In this document: in pieces, positions 14,151-27,335 of the stretch
How positions within the stretch are numbered: position 1 is the stretch's first letter
Layout: every line of letters begins with the position of its first letter
NCBI GenBank assembly: GCA_002943765.1
Contig: PQWQ01000006.1
Coordinates: forward strand, 2,294,001-2,358,000
Direction: 5' to 3'
Source: Psoroptes ovis
Lineage: Eukaryota > Arthropoda > Arachnida > Sarcoptiformes > Psoroptidae
Length of the DNA stretch: 64,000 nt
Position numbers and translations under genes: made by a program
The notes under the pieces: model-generated
Told to the model about the DNA's origin: nothing
Databases searched by the model: none
Seen by the model: the letters and a program-made list of their open reading frames with translations, nothing else

Positions 14151-17100
14151 ATTATTCTTTCAATTTTTTTCCATCTAATTCACTATTCATTTTGGTCTTT
14201 GAATTGCAAGAATCGAGCAAAATCGTTTCGGCGTTTTAGGGTTAACCGCCTTCTAACCGAGGTTCTCGGTATTCGGCCGGCATCATTATTGGAGAATCAT
14301 TTTTTCTTCAATCTTTTTCATTCTTATTAACATTCAAATTGTTCAAAATGTATGAAAAATAAATAAATGGACAAATATCACTGAACATGCATTATTTTGT
14401 TTTAATGAAATAAATAAAAAATAAATAAATGAAAGAATACAAATAAACAGAAATAAATAAATTCATTGCATGCTACAAACATCAAATACATTCACCAAAA
14501 ACGAAAATAACGAACAAACAAATCGCTTGTTTTTTATGTATGTGTCATATATTTTCATAATCAAATACAACAACAAAATCAAGAAAAAGATCAAAAATTG
14601 ATGTTTATTTATTTATATTTTTTAGTAAATTCATTGATTCCCTTTTTCATATCTACATAATATTCTGCCACAAACAACAAATAATAAGTATATGCCAACG
14701 ACAAGATTGCATAACCGAGAAAAAATTGGGAAAAAATAGAGAAAAATGGGAGAAAAATTGGAAAAAACCAAACACAATAAATGTATCAATGAACACAGAA
14801 AAATAACCAAAAATAATAATAAATTGACAGCACGCAGGGCGTCTAAAGATGAAAAATATCCATGTGATTATTTGTGATTATTATTCTGGAATCAAATGGA
14901 GAAAAATATTGGATAAAATATCAGAAAAATTGAACAGGGACCCAGCAGCAAAAATATATATCAAAAATGAGAAAAAAAATGAAATAAAATTTTGTGCCAA
15001 AGAAAAATGTATCGATATTATTATCATTATTATTATTATTATCAAATATGATAAATATATCAGCGATAATATACGAATGTATCCAACATTCAACGACACA
15101 CGAATATATGAATTTCATGTTTCGTTTTATTTTGTCATCAATTTTTGGTGTTTCGGGCTGTTTGTTGGGCTTTTGTTTAGTTGATTCATTGAATTCATTT
15201 ATTCATTCATTGAGTTGAATTTAGTCATTCCTTTGGGCTTAGGTCTTCATGTGTTTGAAACTAAGTGTATGGTTGGATAATAGCTTATAACTTTTTGCGG
15301 CCCATGATTGCTTGGTTGATCGGCTAGTCATTTAGCGAATTTTTCATATTTTTCATGTTTTTTTTGCTTGGTTTTGACCAAATTCAAATTCTTTTGAATT
15401 CTTCGATTCCTTGAATCGATTATTTATTTATTTTGCGGCCATTTTTTAGGATCTTGGATTGAAGAATTCATTTATTTTTTGATATTCATTTTCGATTTTC
15501 TCATTCTGATATATTTCCACCAACACACCCTGAAAAGATCTGTTGAAAGGAATAAAAATTCGGTTGATTTTTTGCTGTGTTTTCGTTCCTTGGCGATTCG
15601 GAAAGGAGAAATTGTGATTTTCTTTATTCGAAACGAATTTGAATTTGTTGGTGGCTTGCCTAATCAAACAATTTTTCCCATTTTTTTCTAAAGAGTTCTT
15701 CGATTCCATTGGTTATGCAAATTTTTGCGCATTCATACGAAGGAACAAATGCGGAATTTCCAAATTGAATTCATTCAGTTCGATGATCAAGAAATTAGTG
15801 CGACAAAATGAAAATTGGCAAAAATTCAATTTTTTCAGGAATTTCGAATAAATTTTCGATGAAAAATGTATCGATTTTTTAATCTCTAAGAGCTAAACAT
15901 TTTTAAAATTTGTAATTTGTAATAAATAGCCAAGGTGAAAAAATTTGAAAGGTTCCATGGTGGTTTTTTTTTCTTTTGACATTTTGTATTGGTGCACACA
16001 GACACATAGCAAATACACACTTTTGACATTTTGTTTTGGGTGATTTTTCTTGTTTATTTTCAATATTCAATGAGTAATAATTCATATTTTGAACAGATTT
16101 TTTTCTTTAGCGATTTTTATACCGAGGTGGTCCTTGATTGTTTGTACATATTCTTTGTATTAACAACGATAAAAATCATTCACCCACAGGTAAAATAGGT
16201 GAAAATATTAATGCATTTAAAATATGAATGAAAAATATGATTTGTTTGCTCTGAAACAACAGATATGATTTATGGGTGGTTTTTCTTGTTGTCACTGCAG
16301 TTGCTGTTATTATTCATTTTTGTAATTTTTCTTAAAAATTTTCTTTAAATGATTGGATTTATTTCTTATTGAAAATACAAGGGAAATGTCTTTTGAGCAC
16401 CCAAGGTGTTCTAAAAATGTTTTTCCTCGATTTGGAGTGTATGATAGAATAAAAAAAATTATTTTTCCATTTATAAGGTCCAAAGCTTTGAAGATAAAGC
16501 AAAAACAAGTGAACAAATTGTATAATAATTATCGACATACAAACTGCATTAAAAATGATTTGAAAACGAAAAAATCAAAGATAATCATTGTCTCAAGAGA
16601 AATCATTTGATAAAATTATATTTGAAAATGATTTTTTTTTTTCGTTTTCAGTACAAAAATCAAATAGAAATTAATCAAATTGAAATCAAGGAAATGTTGT
16701 TTTACTATATGAGTTCACATGAGTTTTTTCCATTTCATTATTACCATTATTATTATTCATTGAAGATTAATGAACAAGGTATGGGCACTTAAAAAAAAAT
16801 GTTTGAATCAAATAAATTAATTTTTATTCATTCGTATTTATATTTTAGAATTAAATGAAAGTTGAAAAAATAAGCTACAGCAAGCTTTAAACATTTTTTT
16901 CAAAATATTTCATAAGTCAAATTGTGAGTCATACCAACGAATGGAGAATGAAAAAAAGCCAACGAATTTATAGTGAAAATAAACGGATTTTTTCCCAAAT
17001 TTCATCTAAAATTTTTCATTTGATCAAGTGATCCCAAAATTCAAGTTTTCATTTTGAAAATTTCATTATGATTTGAATTGATAATTCATCCATTCATTCA

Positions 17101-17967
17101 CCGAAAATTCTAGGGTATCATTAATCTTTTTTTCTATTCTACAGACTTTGAATATGATTCTAGTACTGAATTCTGTGCTGGATATAGGCAGAATAAAAAT
17201 GGCAAAAAATGAAAAGAATTTCAATTCAAATTCAGTTTAGAATTAAAAAACAAAATGAATGATTGTACGAATCAATGAATGAATGAATTCAGCATGTTTT
17301 CATTTCTTTTTTTTTACTTCTATGATTCAATAATATTAAACAAACATTTTTATAAGGGCATAAATCAATGATTGTGAAGAATATGAGAAGAGAAAAAAGA
17401 TGAAAATTCATTCGGAGATGTTTTTCATAAAATCATTCCGAATTATTCCATTTTTCAAAACCAAACGGAGAAATTCTTTAATTCTTCAATTCCTATTCTG
17501 CAGTGCAGCACGAATTCAGCTCGAAAAAAAAATTCATTCAAATTCATCTAAAATACATCTACGAAAGAATGAGAACAAACAATTCAATAGACAACAGCAG
17601 GGTGACACATTTGGAATTTGTATTTTTGAATGATTTTTTTTTTTTTGCTTTTGAAAACAATTATTCCTAACATTTTGGTGATTGATTTCGGATTCGTTAA
17701 ATTTTCGATTTTCGTTTTTTTTTTTTTTTGTTTGGTGTGTTGCGTGTCACTGTGTGCATGTTAGTGTTTGTGTAAGAGTCTATAAGCTTTGAATACAAGA
17801 ATATTCGAGCACGCTGTTGGCTTGGATACAAGAAATTGAAAATACAGGCAAAAATTGGATGTTTTTGCATTGAAATCAATGATAGAAAAACTAATCTACC
17901 AAATGAAAGCTCACTGAATGAAATGAGTGAATGACTGTAATAAAATATAGAAAAATAGTATAAATTC

Positions 17968-17999
<32 letters not shown>

Positions 18000-19914
18000 C
18001 AGTAAATATACAATCATTTTTCAAACATTCGGGTTCAAATGGAAATGTATTCACCAAATTTTTCATTTTCAGAAGTCAGATTTCACCGAAAAACCCATGG
18101 AATTCAATTGAATTTGTATGCGTCTGTATATAGTTTGTATTATCATTCATTCATTACATTTCAACAATAAAAAGATGCAAATGAAAATTTTTATTTATTA
18201 TATGAGAGATAACTTGGTGTAAATGCGAAATGAAATATAAAAATGGAAAAATGGCAAAAAAAAGATTAATTTACATTCATATATTTTTGCATTTAGTTAT
18301 GAATTCAAATTGAATGAATATATAAATGTTTATGATGATGATGAACCCTTTTTTTATTTAAGGGGCCTCGAAAGGTTTTTTTTTTTGGCAAATGGTTTTG
18401 GAATTCTGCCACCATTGCCAGTGCCACAATCACTACCACCACTGTGACAACCAGTGTAGATGAATTCAATGAATGTTGGAATTCACTGAATTAATTTGAA
18501 TCTTTGGCTCAAAAGACATGAAAATATGAATCGATGCCATTATTATTCATGAATTTAATTCATTTAATATGAATGAATGAATAAATGTGAATTCATGCCG
18601 TTTTCGATCTTTTTTCTTGAAAAGGTTTGGAAAGAATACGAATGATAATGATGTTCTTATTATTATTCAAATTAAAATAACCTTAAGACCTATGAGAAAA
18701 AAATGAGAATTTTTTTGAGAATAAATATGAAGGAAAAAATTCAAGAGTGACGAAATATTCAAAGCAATGTTTTGAATTTTTTTTGTCTACACAACGAAAA
18801 TCGATTTGAAAAATAATCAATTCAAATCGAAACGATGAGATAATCTTGTTTCAAACAATATTTGAAAGATGAAATCGTAACGCTATGTTTTCGGATGGAA
18901 ATACGAATCCAAATGTGTCGCATCCGATTGATTTTATTTTCAAAAATTTGAAAATTCTAAAATTCAAAATTAGAAAATTTCAATTGATTCTCCGAATTTT
19001 CATATTCAATAATTTTGATTTTTTATTAATTTCACAAATATTTTTCAGGCGATTCTATCCTTAGTGTTTCCAGAATTTTAATATCTTAAGGTTATACAAC
19101 CAGAGTATGAAATTCGTGAAAAAATTCTGCTGCAAATATGAATTAAACCAGATTTTTGAATTCAAAGATAATAAATTTTGAATTATGACTGCAAATATTC
19201 ATTTTTATTATTATTGAAAAATTCTTTTTCTTGCTTGTTTCTAGACTATGGAAAATTTACACATTTGAGCCTTATAAAAAAATTATCTTTTCATTATTTT
19301 AATGAAATTCATTTTCATTTATTCATTGATTCATTCTTTGAAATGCATTGGTATATGATTGCAAAAGATGTTACAATCTATGAATTGAATAGACGAAATT
19401 ATCGATTACTTTATTAAATTTTGCTGCTTATTATTCTTTATTTCTGATTAAATTTACTGATTTAAAGAAGTGGAAGAATCAGAGAAATTTGAAATGAAAA
19501 ATTGTCAAAAAAAAAAAATATCGTTATAGTTGATTACAGATCTATATGTATGTATGTATGTTGTGGGTTGGACACGTGTTCGGGTTCGAGGAAATTTTTT
19601 GGGTAACAATCTACGTAATGAATAAAAGATACGAGTAAAAAATGGTGAATAGAATCAATGAATTTGATTTAATTCAAATATAATAATCAAATGAGCTTTG
19701 AATAACAGCATTGATTTGGTAGAAGAATTTTTGACATTTTCATGTATTCAAATGACTCATTCTTATAAATGATAGTCTGTGAGCGCATTTTCACTTTGAT
19801 TTATGTGTTTGAATTTTGTGGTGAATTTTTTTGTTGTGCCCGAAAATTTCCATAATTTTTTTTACATAATTTTTGATGCAAAAATCATTATTATGATGTG
19901 ATATAATCTATAAA
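14151..19914. other. Gene-free AT-rich block
   Basis: No supported gene. A GC-richer patch at 14210-14285 contains ACCGAG/CTCGGT arms (14256-14270). Otherwise it holds TTCGATTCC strings near 15.4 and 15.7 kb, AT repeats, and an ACC/GCC-rich stretch at 18405-18460. Confidence 0.55.
17969..17999. repeat. (TAA)n microsatellite
   Basis: About ten uninterrupted TAA units, the longest pure trinucleotide run in the window. Confidence 0.9.
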
Positions 19915-20205
19915 TCATTTGATTGAATTGAATAACTTTGTTGCACTTTTTATCTTGAATTTCATGTTTTTTGGTGCAAAAATTTTATCTAAAAACGCCA
20001 TTATGGCTTCATAATGTCTGCGCGTTTTGTTCATGTGTTTCATATGTCGAAAGTTGTCACTCATAAATCTCGAAATTTCATTTATTGAAGAATTTTCTTT
20101 GCATATATCGGGTCCTTGTTTTTTATATTTTTCACCAAATGATTCCAAAATTGTCCGAAATTCTCCAACAAACTTGGAGAGAACCAAAATAATGTCTTGT
20201 GACAT
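19915..20205 (-). other. Uncharacterised 96-codon ORF, coding status uncertain
   Basis: The 96-residue translation is mixed in composition and predicted largely helical, without the low-complexity runs typical of chance ORFs here. It is lysine-rich with one cysteine. An in-frame TGA lies five codons before the ATG, and no canonical AATAAA was seen just past the stop. No signal peptide, membrane segment or known motif is visible. Confidence 0.15.
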
Positions 20206-20704
20206 TAAGAAATCATTTCAACCAAAAGCATTCTTAAAAACCATAAACATTAATAATAATAAAAGGGTTAAATAGGCAAATATGTAATTTCAATAATCAT
20301 AATCAACAATAGTCATTCTGTTTTTTCGGAATTTTGCTTTGATTTACATGGGCAAAATGTTGCGAGAAAATTCATCAAGCACCTTGAAATCTTACATTAA
20401 AGTGTTTAGTGTAATAAACAAATTGAAAATGTCATCAAAATAAGAAAATAATCAAGAAAATAAGAAAACTTTTTCCGAGTAATAAATCTTTGTAATCAGT
20501 GTAATCGTTGGTATTTTACCTGTCATTTAGTTTTTTTCACTGAAATTGAAAATATGAGAAAATGAATAAATGAGAAGTTTCGCAATAAAATCATCGTTTA
20601 TGACCATTTTTATGATTATAATACTCGTGATATTTTATTACGAGAAGTGCATTGACAAATAATGAATTTGCCTTCAATAAGTGTGACCATCAAGCACTAA
20701 TCAG

Positions 20705-20727
20705 AAAGAGAGAGAGAGAAAGAGAAA
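20705..20727. repeat. GA-rich microsatellite
   Basis: A run of GA dinucleotides with AAAG interruptions, about 30 bp before the strong palindrome at 20756. Confidence 0.85.
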
Positions 20728-20755
20728 TGGAAACATAAATGATATTGTCCACAAT

Positions 20756-20779
20756 TTAACCCTTTCTCGAAAGGGTTAA
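20756..20779. other. Perfect 11-bp inverted repeat with 2-nt spacer
   Basis: TTAACCCTTTC (20756-20766) is followed after TC by its exact reverse complement (20769-20779). It is more GC-rich than most palindromes here. No target-site duplication or longer arms were found around it, so I do not call it a transposon end. Confidence 0.8.
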
Positions 20780-21307
20780 TTCCCAATCATTATCCACGAA
20801 AATGAAATGCGCAATTAGCAAAATTTTAAATTGAAACATTTTACCACGATCAAACTTCAAATTCCCGTCGAATAATATCGAATAATTTCGAAATGAAGTC
20901 GTGTTTGAATCGATCAGGTATTTTCGTTCCGTTTTTTGGTCCAAATTCCATTTCGAAATGTTAGGCGATTGCGGCCATAATGAAATTTAAGTCAATTTTA
21001 ATCATAAATTATTGCATGATATCTATGTGAAAGTGTACACAGCAACAGCAACAGCAAAATTGAAGAGGTATTTCATCCATTTTTCGTTCAAAAGAAATAA
21101 TATTCCAAAATATATGTGGCATAATGGAAAAATATTCATAACATGTGAAAGCGTCTTTTTTCATTACTCCTTCTTTGTTAATGATCCATAACTTTTTATT
21201 TATTCGAAAAAATTCATCAACAAAATGAAAACCATTTATTTTTTTTTATTTTTTATTTTTTTTTTTTTTGGCAAGGATAAACGACCAAAATCATTATTAT
21301 CATTGTT

Positions 21308-21321
21308 TGTGTGTGTGTGTG
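21308..21321. repeat. (TG)n microsatellite
   Basis: Seven TG units. Confidence 0.85.
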
Positions 21322-22569
21322 GTTTTTCATTGTCCAAACTCGTTTCAATGGATTGAATTGAGCGAATAAATTCGTTGAATGAATAATGTGAAATATCATT
21401 TCGTCAACTTCAAGACATCAAAACATGGAAAAACAGTGAAAATCTTCATCTATCAAATTAAGGTGGATACCTTCGAAGATTACTTGAGAATGATTACCGA
21501 AAATTTTGTCAAAAAAATTTAAATTTTTTAAAATTACTTCATCAATCGACGAACGCATGCACACAAACGTGAAAATCTACCAAAATCGCTTAATCATCAG
21601 CATATTTTGCCTCCGAAAACTATAGTACTTTGATCTTTAGAATTTCTTTTCACCTTTAACATCTTGGTTCCTAGGGCTCGTTGCCAGCAAACACATAAGA
21701 CAATTGGGGACAGAACAATGTACGAGCAGTGGAAAACTCTCAAAACTCAAAACTATGAAATATTTGTTTTAGCCTCTGCTTACTCACGACAACAGCTGCA
21801 ATGTGACATTTATCTCCATCATTTTTATATATTTTTGGTTTTAATTCATCCAAAAAATCAAATTTGAATATTTATATAGATTTATGAATTTTTTTCGTAG
21901 GTTTTTCTGGGGTTTTATCCCAACTTCCTTCCTTCGACTCAATATTTTTCCTAGATTTTCGATAATTCAAACATTTTTCTTCATTGATTTTCATTTCTAT
22001 GCATTTAAATTTGCTTTTTGGCCTCAAAACTGTTTTTATTTGTGTGTCTGTGAGTTTGAGCTTGACAGTGGTGGACATGTCACTCACAGATCACCAAATA
22101 TTCTTATTGTTTATTTTTTTCTATACAACAAAGCTTTCAAATACAGGCCTTATATCATCGAAAAACTGGGAAAAAATAATTCAAAAATCCAGCATATCGA
22201 ACAGCCAACAGATATTGGTTGAAACCAATCGAAAAGATTGAATTGGCCAAATGAAAAAGCCAAATCTACGAAATAGAAATCACATAAATCAAATTGAGCA
22301 CAAAACATTCATACATTTGGCCTATTCGCCGGGTATATCGTGGATACCTGACACATCTCAAACATGGTTTTCTCAAATGAAATGACACGATGACATTTTA
22401 ATGAAGAAAAAAAGAAGAGAATTGAATTTCAAATTTGATTTTCAAATCACTTTACCTGATTTCCAACCAATGGCCAGTATTTTCCATTCTTAAAGATTAT
22501 TTTTATTATTTTTTATATTCAAAGATTTGATTTTTCGTGTGTTATTATTACAGGTTTTTTGCCTCAATC

Positions 22570-22577
22570 GTATTTAG
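22570..22577. repeat. Left 8-bp target-site duplication of the hAT MITE
   Basis: GTATTTAG lies directly before the CAGTG terminus and is repeated exactly at 22752-22759. Confidence 0.9.
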
Positions 22578-22751
22578 CAGTGATTCCCAAACTTTTTGGG
22601 GCCATCGCCCACTTTCACAAAAAAAATATTCTCCATCGCCCACTCCTTAAGAAATCTCCATTGCCCAATAATGTGCCAATGGACCATTATCGCCCACCTG
22701 AATCGCCTAATCGCCCGTGGTGGGCGATATCGCCCAGTTTGGGAATCACTG
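22578..22751. mobile_element. Non-autonomous hAT-type MITE with 8-bp target-site duplication
   Basis: The element starts CAGTGATTCCCAAACT and ends with its exact reverse complement (16 bp). Further in, both ends carry ATCGCCCAC, offset by a short gap. It is flanked by GTATTTAG on both sides (22570-22577 and 22752-22759), a perfect 8-bp duplication as expected for the hAT superfamily; CAGTG-type termini also fit hAT. The 174-bp body is clearly more GC-rich than its surroundings and has repeated subterminal CGCCCA motifs (near 22604, 22635, 22690, 22712, 22730). It is too short to encode a transposase, so it would depend on an element elsewhere. The ORFs crossing it are incidental. The intact duplication suggests fairly recent insertion. 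Confidence 0.92.
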
Positions 22752-22759
22752 GTATTTAG
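22752..22759. repeat. Right 8-bp target-site duplication of the hAT MITE
   Basis: GTATTTAG lies directly after the CACTG terminus and is identical to the left copy. Confidence 0.9.
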
Positions 22760-25700
22760 TATTCTCCTTGAAAATACATTCGATCAACTTTGACCAAACC
22801 TACAACCTTTGAGGAACTATTTTTTTTAGATTTCAAAGGTTATCAAGCCACATACTATGCACATTTTCGAGCACAATGACAACCTATGAATGACAAACAA
22901 AGAAAATGTTTTTCATTGAATGTAACTTTACCTATTCAATGTATAAAAATGCCAAAGAAAATCCGTGTTGTATATCTGACTGATTGCACTTTCATAAGTC
23001 AAATGCCAATTAATCTTGGTCAAAAGTTTTTTTCTCTGATTCATTCGCTTAAAATGAGTCGTTTGACATGTTTAACATATTTTGGAAAACGACATGGAAA
23101 TGGCAAACCAATTCTTTATTATATTGATTTGAATTAAAGCTTAATTTTTGAATTGAATTGAGCTTAAAATTTGAAAAATGAAACCAACAAGTCAAGAGAT
23201 TTTGAATTTTCTTGAAAAAAAACATTTTTCCAATTAATCGAATTGAATGATCAATTTATTTTCAATTGATCATTTGTCGTAATTAATGAAAAAAAAACGA
23301 AAGGATTTAACAAACGAAATACGAATAACCGACCCTAAGTAATTATTTCAAGTCGACAGAATTCCATGCCATGAATAGATTTCCATTTCTGAAAATATTC
23401 ACTGAAAAAATCGACAATTTCATATTCCATTCCGATTCCATTTTAACCACATTCACCTTTCTCCCTGTTTCTCTCCGGCAAAAATAGATTCATAGTATTT
23501 CATTGAATTTTTTTAGGGGAAAAAATCGAAAAAATGGAATTCTCCGAAAATTATTCTTTAAATGACAATAATAAGAATCATTAAACAATCATTGATCATA
23601 CTTTGAATATCATCATTACTCATCATCTCTCTGAGAACTTTAATCACTTTTCATTTTCTTCGATTTTATTGTGCGAATGGATTTGAGCGCATTTTCAATT
23701 TTGAATATTTTCATTTCAAAGGCAGCGAAAAAAACCTGTTTCATGTTCATTTGTTTAATTTCAATTTTAAAATTTTTGAATTTAAGAAATTTTGAGATTT
23801 TAAACATCTCAAGATTTTTCTCCTTCAAAAACTTTCAAATCTTTTGATCGTTTTTCTTTCATAAAAAAACCATAAAGTGTTATGCAATCGCATCATTGCC
23901 AAATCGTAATTTGCTAAATCGTAAATTGCACAGCAACCAACCTCTTTTTCATCTTTTCTCCGAACGCAATCCGTTTTCAAGCTCAATGAAATTTTAGATT
24001 CATTGATCGCTTGATTGGTTGCTGCACATTTCGAAAGATCTGATTCATTCATTTAATGCCCGATCACTAAAATGTGTTCGGGAAAAAAATTCAAAAAAAA
24101 AATTAAAACTCACATTTTCCATTAGATGGCTATACATTCGATTTGTTTTGGTTTTTTTTCACTTCTTCGCTTATGCACCTCTTCTCCAACGTGTTCACTG
24201 CTTTTGATTTATTGCTTTCGGTTGATTTTTTTCTGATTTAAAATATACCAAAAGTAGTGGTATTCGTCAGAAGGTATTTGCTGCTGCTGCCGCAAAAATA
24301 TACCAAAAATAGTAGAAGCATAGCCGAAACGGATCTTTTAAAGCCGAAAATAAATAAAAAAAAATGTAAACATGATTAAAGTAGTGGCAATAAATCAAAA
24401 TAAATCGAGAAAAAAAATAAAAACAAAAACAAATTCATCATTCTTATGTGTTTTTTTTCGTTTTGATATCATCAAAACAAAAATGACCTTTGACACTGAT
24501 ATTCAAAGCTTACGCTGGTCACCGATAGATGACATTATTTATCGATAATTTTTAGACAAATTTTCAAATTTTTCCATTAATTTTTCACAAATTTTCAACA
24601 GAAATTCATCAAAAATAATTATCACCCCATTCATTAATTGGAATTAATGAATGAAAAATGAAAAAAATCGCTAACAGTTTGAATGAATAGAAATTCGTTG
24701 TCGTCATTGTTGTTCCGAATATCTTCAATGTTATTTTTCCTTTGTGAATATTTTCTAAATTTCCAATTACGTGAACGTAGTAAATAATTTGTTCCTGATT
24801 CCTGGTGCACAGAACACATTTATATGAATATTCATTATGAAATCATTCATTAAGATTCAAATTTGTGCGATAAAAAATGAATGATAATCATTCATTTTTT
24901 TCATTAATTTTCAGTGACTAACATACAAATATGTTTATCACGTTTCGATTATTTTTTGGCGTTTTTTTCAATTCGTTTGCCTAAGTAGCTACGTAAATAC
25001 ACACCGTTAGATACATAATTTTAGAAGCTCATCAAGTTCTGCTTGAAATTGGTGGGAAGGTTACTGAATCGCTCCTCGAATTCATTCCATCTGATTAACA
25101 TTACTAATTCACCAATTTTTCATTATTTAAACTGTCTCAAAAGCAAGAAAAAAAATATCCGAAAACAAAATCAATGATTAATTAATGAAATGTAATTAAT
25201 GGATTATGATTATGTTTTTGAATTATTATTATTTGTTAGTTATTTAGGGTATTTCACATATAACCAACAAACCCATGATTACGGTGCCGCCAAAAACATC
25301 AAGAATCGATTATGATAATCGATTTTTGAGGTGAAGAAAATTCATCTTTTTATTCTTAGGCGAATTGTTCTTTGGTCAAATTAAATTTTAAAATCTTCTC
25401 ATTTTTGATTGATTAATGTGTGTGTTTGTGTGATGTAATAGTCTAGTAGTAACAACTTTCAAATGAAGAAAAAAATTTTGACAAAATTCAAAGAAAATGC
25501 ACGAGTGTAAAATGATAAATTTTCATCATAAGAAAATTGTAATCAAAGAAACACACCACAACAACATGACAACACACCAACGACAAATTTGAAATGTGCA
25601 CAAATTGTGTGCATTTGAAAGTTTTTCAATTTTTTTCTGAATTTTTAATTTTGATATTCGCCTTGGAAAAAAATACAAAATTTTAATTACTTCAAAGATC

Positions 25701-27280
25701 TTTGAGAAATGAAAAAAACTCAGAATTCTTGAAGATATGACAGTTGAATTTGAAATGAAAATAGCGAAGCATCCCTGTTGCGCCATGTGTTTTTTTAGAT
25801 TTTTCTTTTCTTATAAATCAAAATTGAAAACGTTTCTTTCAAAGTAGAAATTTCAGATTTTGAATTTTCTTGTCGAATTGTGAAAAAAAAAACGAACAAC
25901 TCCAAAAGCAATCCATTATTTTTCTAATTTTCTTCGTCTTGGTGGATATATCTTAGATATATCAATTCAAAGTGTGAAATCTTGGAATAAAATCGAGAAA
26001 AAATAATTACAAATCCAATAAATCAAAAATTAAATTAAAATTTTTCAGGTTTATTTCAAAGGTTATTCATTTAAACTAGGTCCTACAGGTAGCGCCATGT
26101 TTATCAATTGGGTTACATTTTTTAGTCGATTTTTTTCTGGTTTTCACTTTCGAAAATGCTGCGAATAAGGTTAATGTTTAAACCATTAGGGTACGCCTCT
26201 TGTCTTTCATTTGATTAAGGTCAAATCAATACATTCATTGCCAAAAAATTGCCTTCGAGATTCAATGTGTGGTTTTGTGTGTGTTGATGATTCAAACAAT
26301 CAAACAAAATCAGTTGTTTTGTTTGAACTTAGTTTTTTGCTTATTTTTTTTCACTGGAAAATTTTGTCCTTTTCTTTCAATATAAGTTCGATTTGCAGCT
26401 GTCGTTTGTGTTTGTTTGTTTGTGTTTCTTAAATTTTGGTATTTTTCTTTTTTTTTTTTTTTTGATTGAAAAATCGGTTTCAAATCTAATACCAGATCAA
26501 CAGAATTCTTCCAGAAAAAATTCCTCAAAGAATCCAAAGAGAAAAAGTTTTTTTCGGCTTAATTCTTGGACGGCGACAACAGGTTGGTCATTAATTTTGT
26601 TCACTGTATACAAAAACTGATATCAAAATAGCCAAAAATAATAAAACATGCAGAGACATTAAATTGAAAATTTTTTTCTGCCGCTATTTCTATGTTTGTT
26701 CATTGAAAAAAAATGGCCAATCTGCACTTCTGTTGCACACACACCATATACATGTGGAATGCTTTTGAAACAACTTCAATGAATCGATTTGAACCATTTT
26801 TTGCTTTCAAATGAAACCATCATCCAGGAGAAATGACGGAAGCAAATGAAAATAAAACAAATGAAATGCTCCTCTTTGATGCTCAGACTCATTAGAGAAA
26901 ATACTCCGGTTCTCATTGAATAATGAATTAATGAAAATGGAAAATTTTGAAATGAAAATTTTCAAGTTAGATTTTCAAAAAAAAATCACCCCTTTGAGTA
27001 CTTTACCTTGATCTTCCAATCGAATTCTTCTTCAATTGGAACAATTCTTCTTCATTTCTTTACAACTGTATGTATTTCAAATGATTTGTTGCGCGATTTT
27101 TTATCATTTACAAAGTGATTTCTGTTTATTATTATTATTATTATTATCATTACTATTTATAATGCTTGATGATTATTAGCCCATTTATTTTTATGAGCTT
27201 CTGATTTGACTTTGATGATGATGATCATCATAATCATTATTATTATTGCCATTTAAATAATCATATTTATGCGTAAATAA
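22760..27280. other. Gene-free AT-rich block after the MITE
   Basis: No supported gene. A short ORF at 22886-23137 has fairly mixed composition but no recognisable domain. GCGCCATGT occurs at 25780-25788 and 26092-26100. Confidence 0.5.
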
Positions 27281-27335
27281 CCTCTCTCACTTCACATCTC
27301 TGCTCTCTCTCTCTCTCTTTGTCCCTCACTCTCTT
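27281..27335. repeat. CT-rich tract (GAGA-type on the minus strand)
   Basis: A pure CT run at 27303-27320 flanked by further CTCTC and CTCACT motifs. It is the first of several GA/CT tracts between 27.3 and 34.7 kb. Confidence 0.85.

Noticed and set aside
18405..18470. Thr/Ala-rich or Cys/His-rich short frame
   Set aside because: ACC/GCC simple sequence in two frames, no start codon, about 42 codons at most.
19573..19591. tRNA-like B box GGTTCGAGG
   Set aside because: No matching A box or acceptor stem at the right distance.
22559..22793. Overlapping ORFs across the MITE as a gene
   Set aside because: The proline/tryptophan-rich peptide comes from CGCCCA repeats inside a non-coding element with clear termini.
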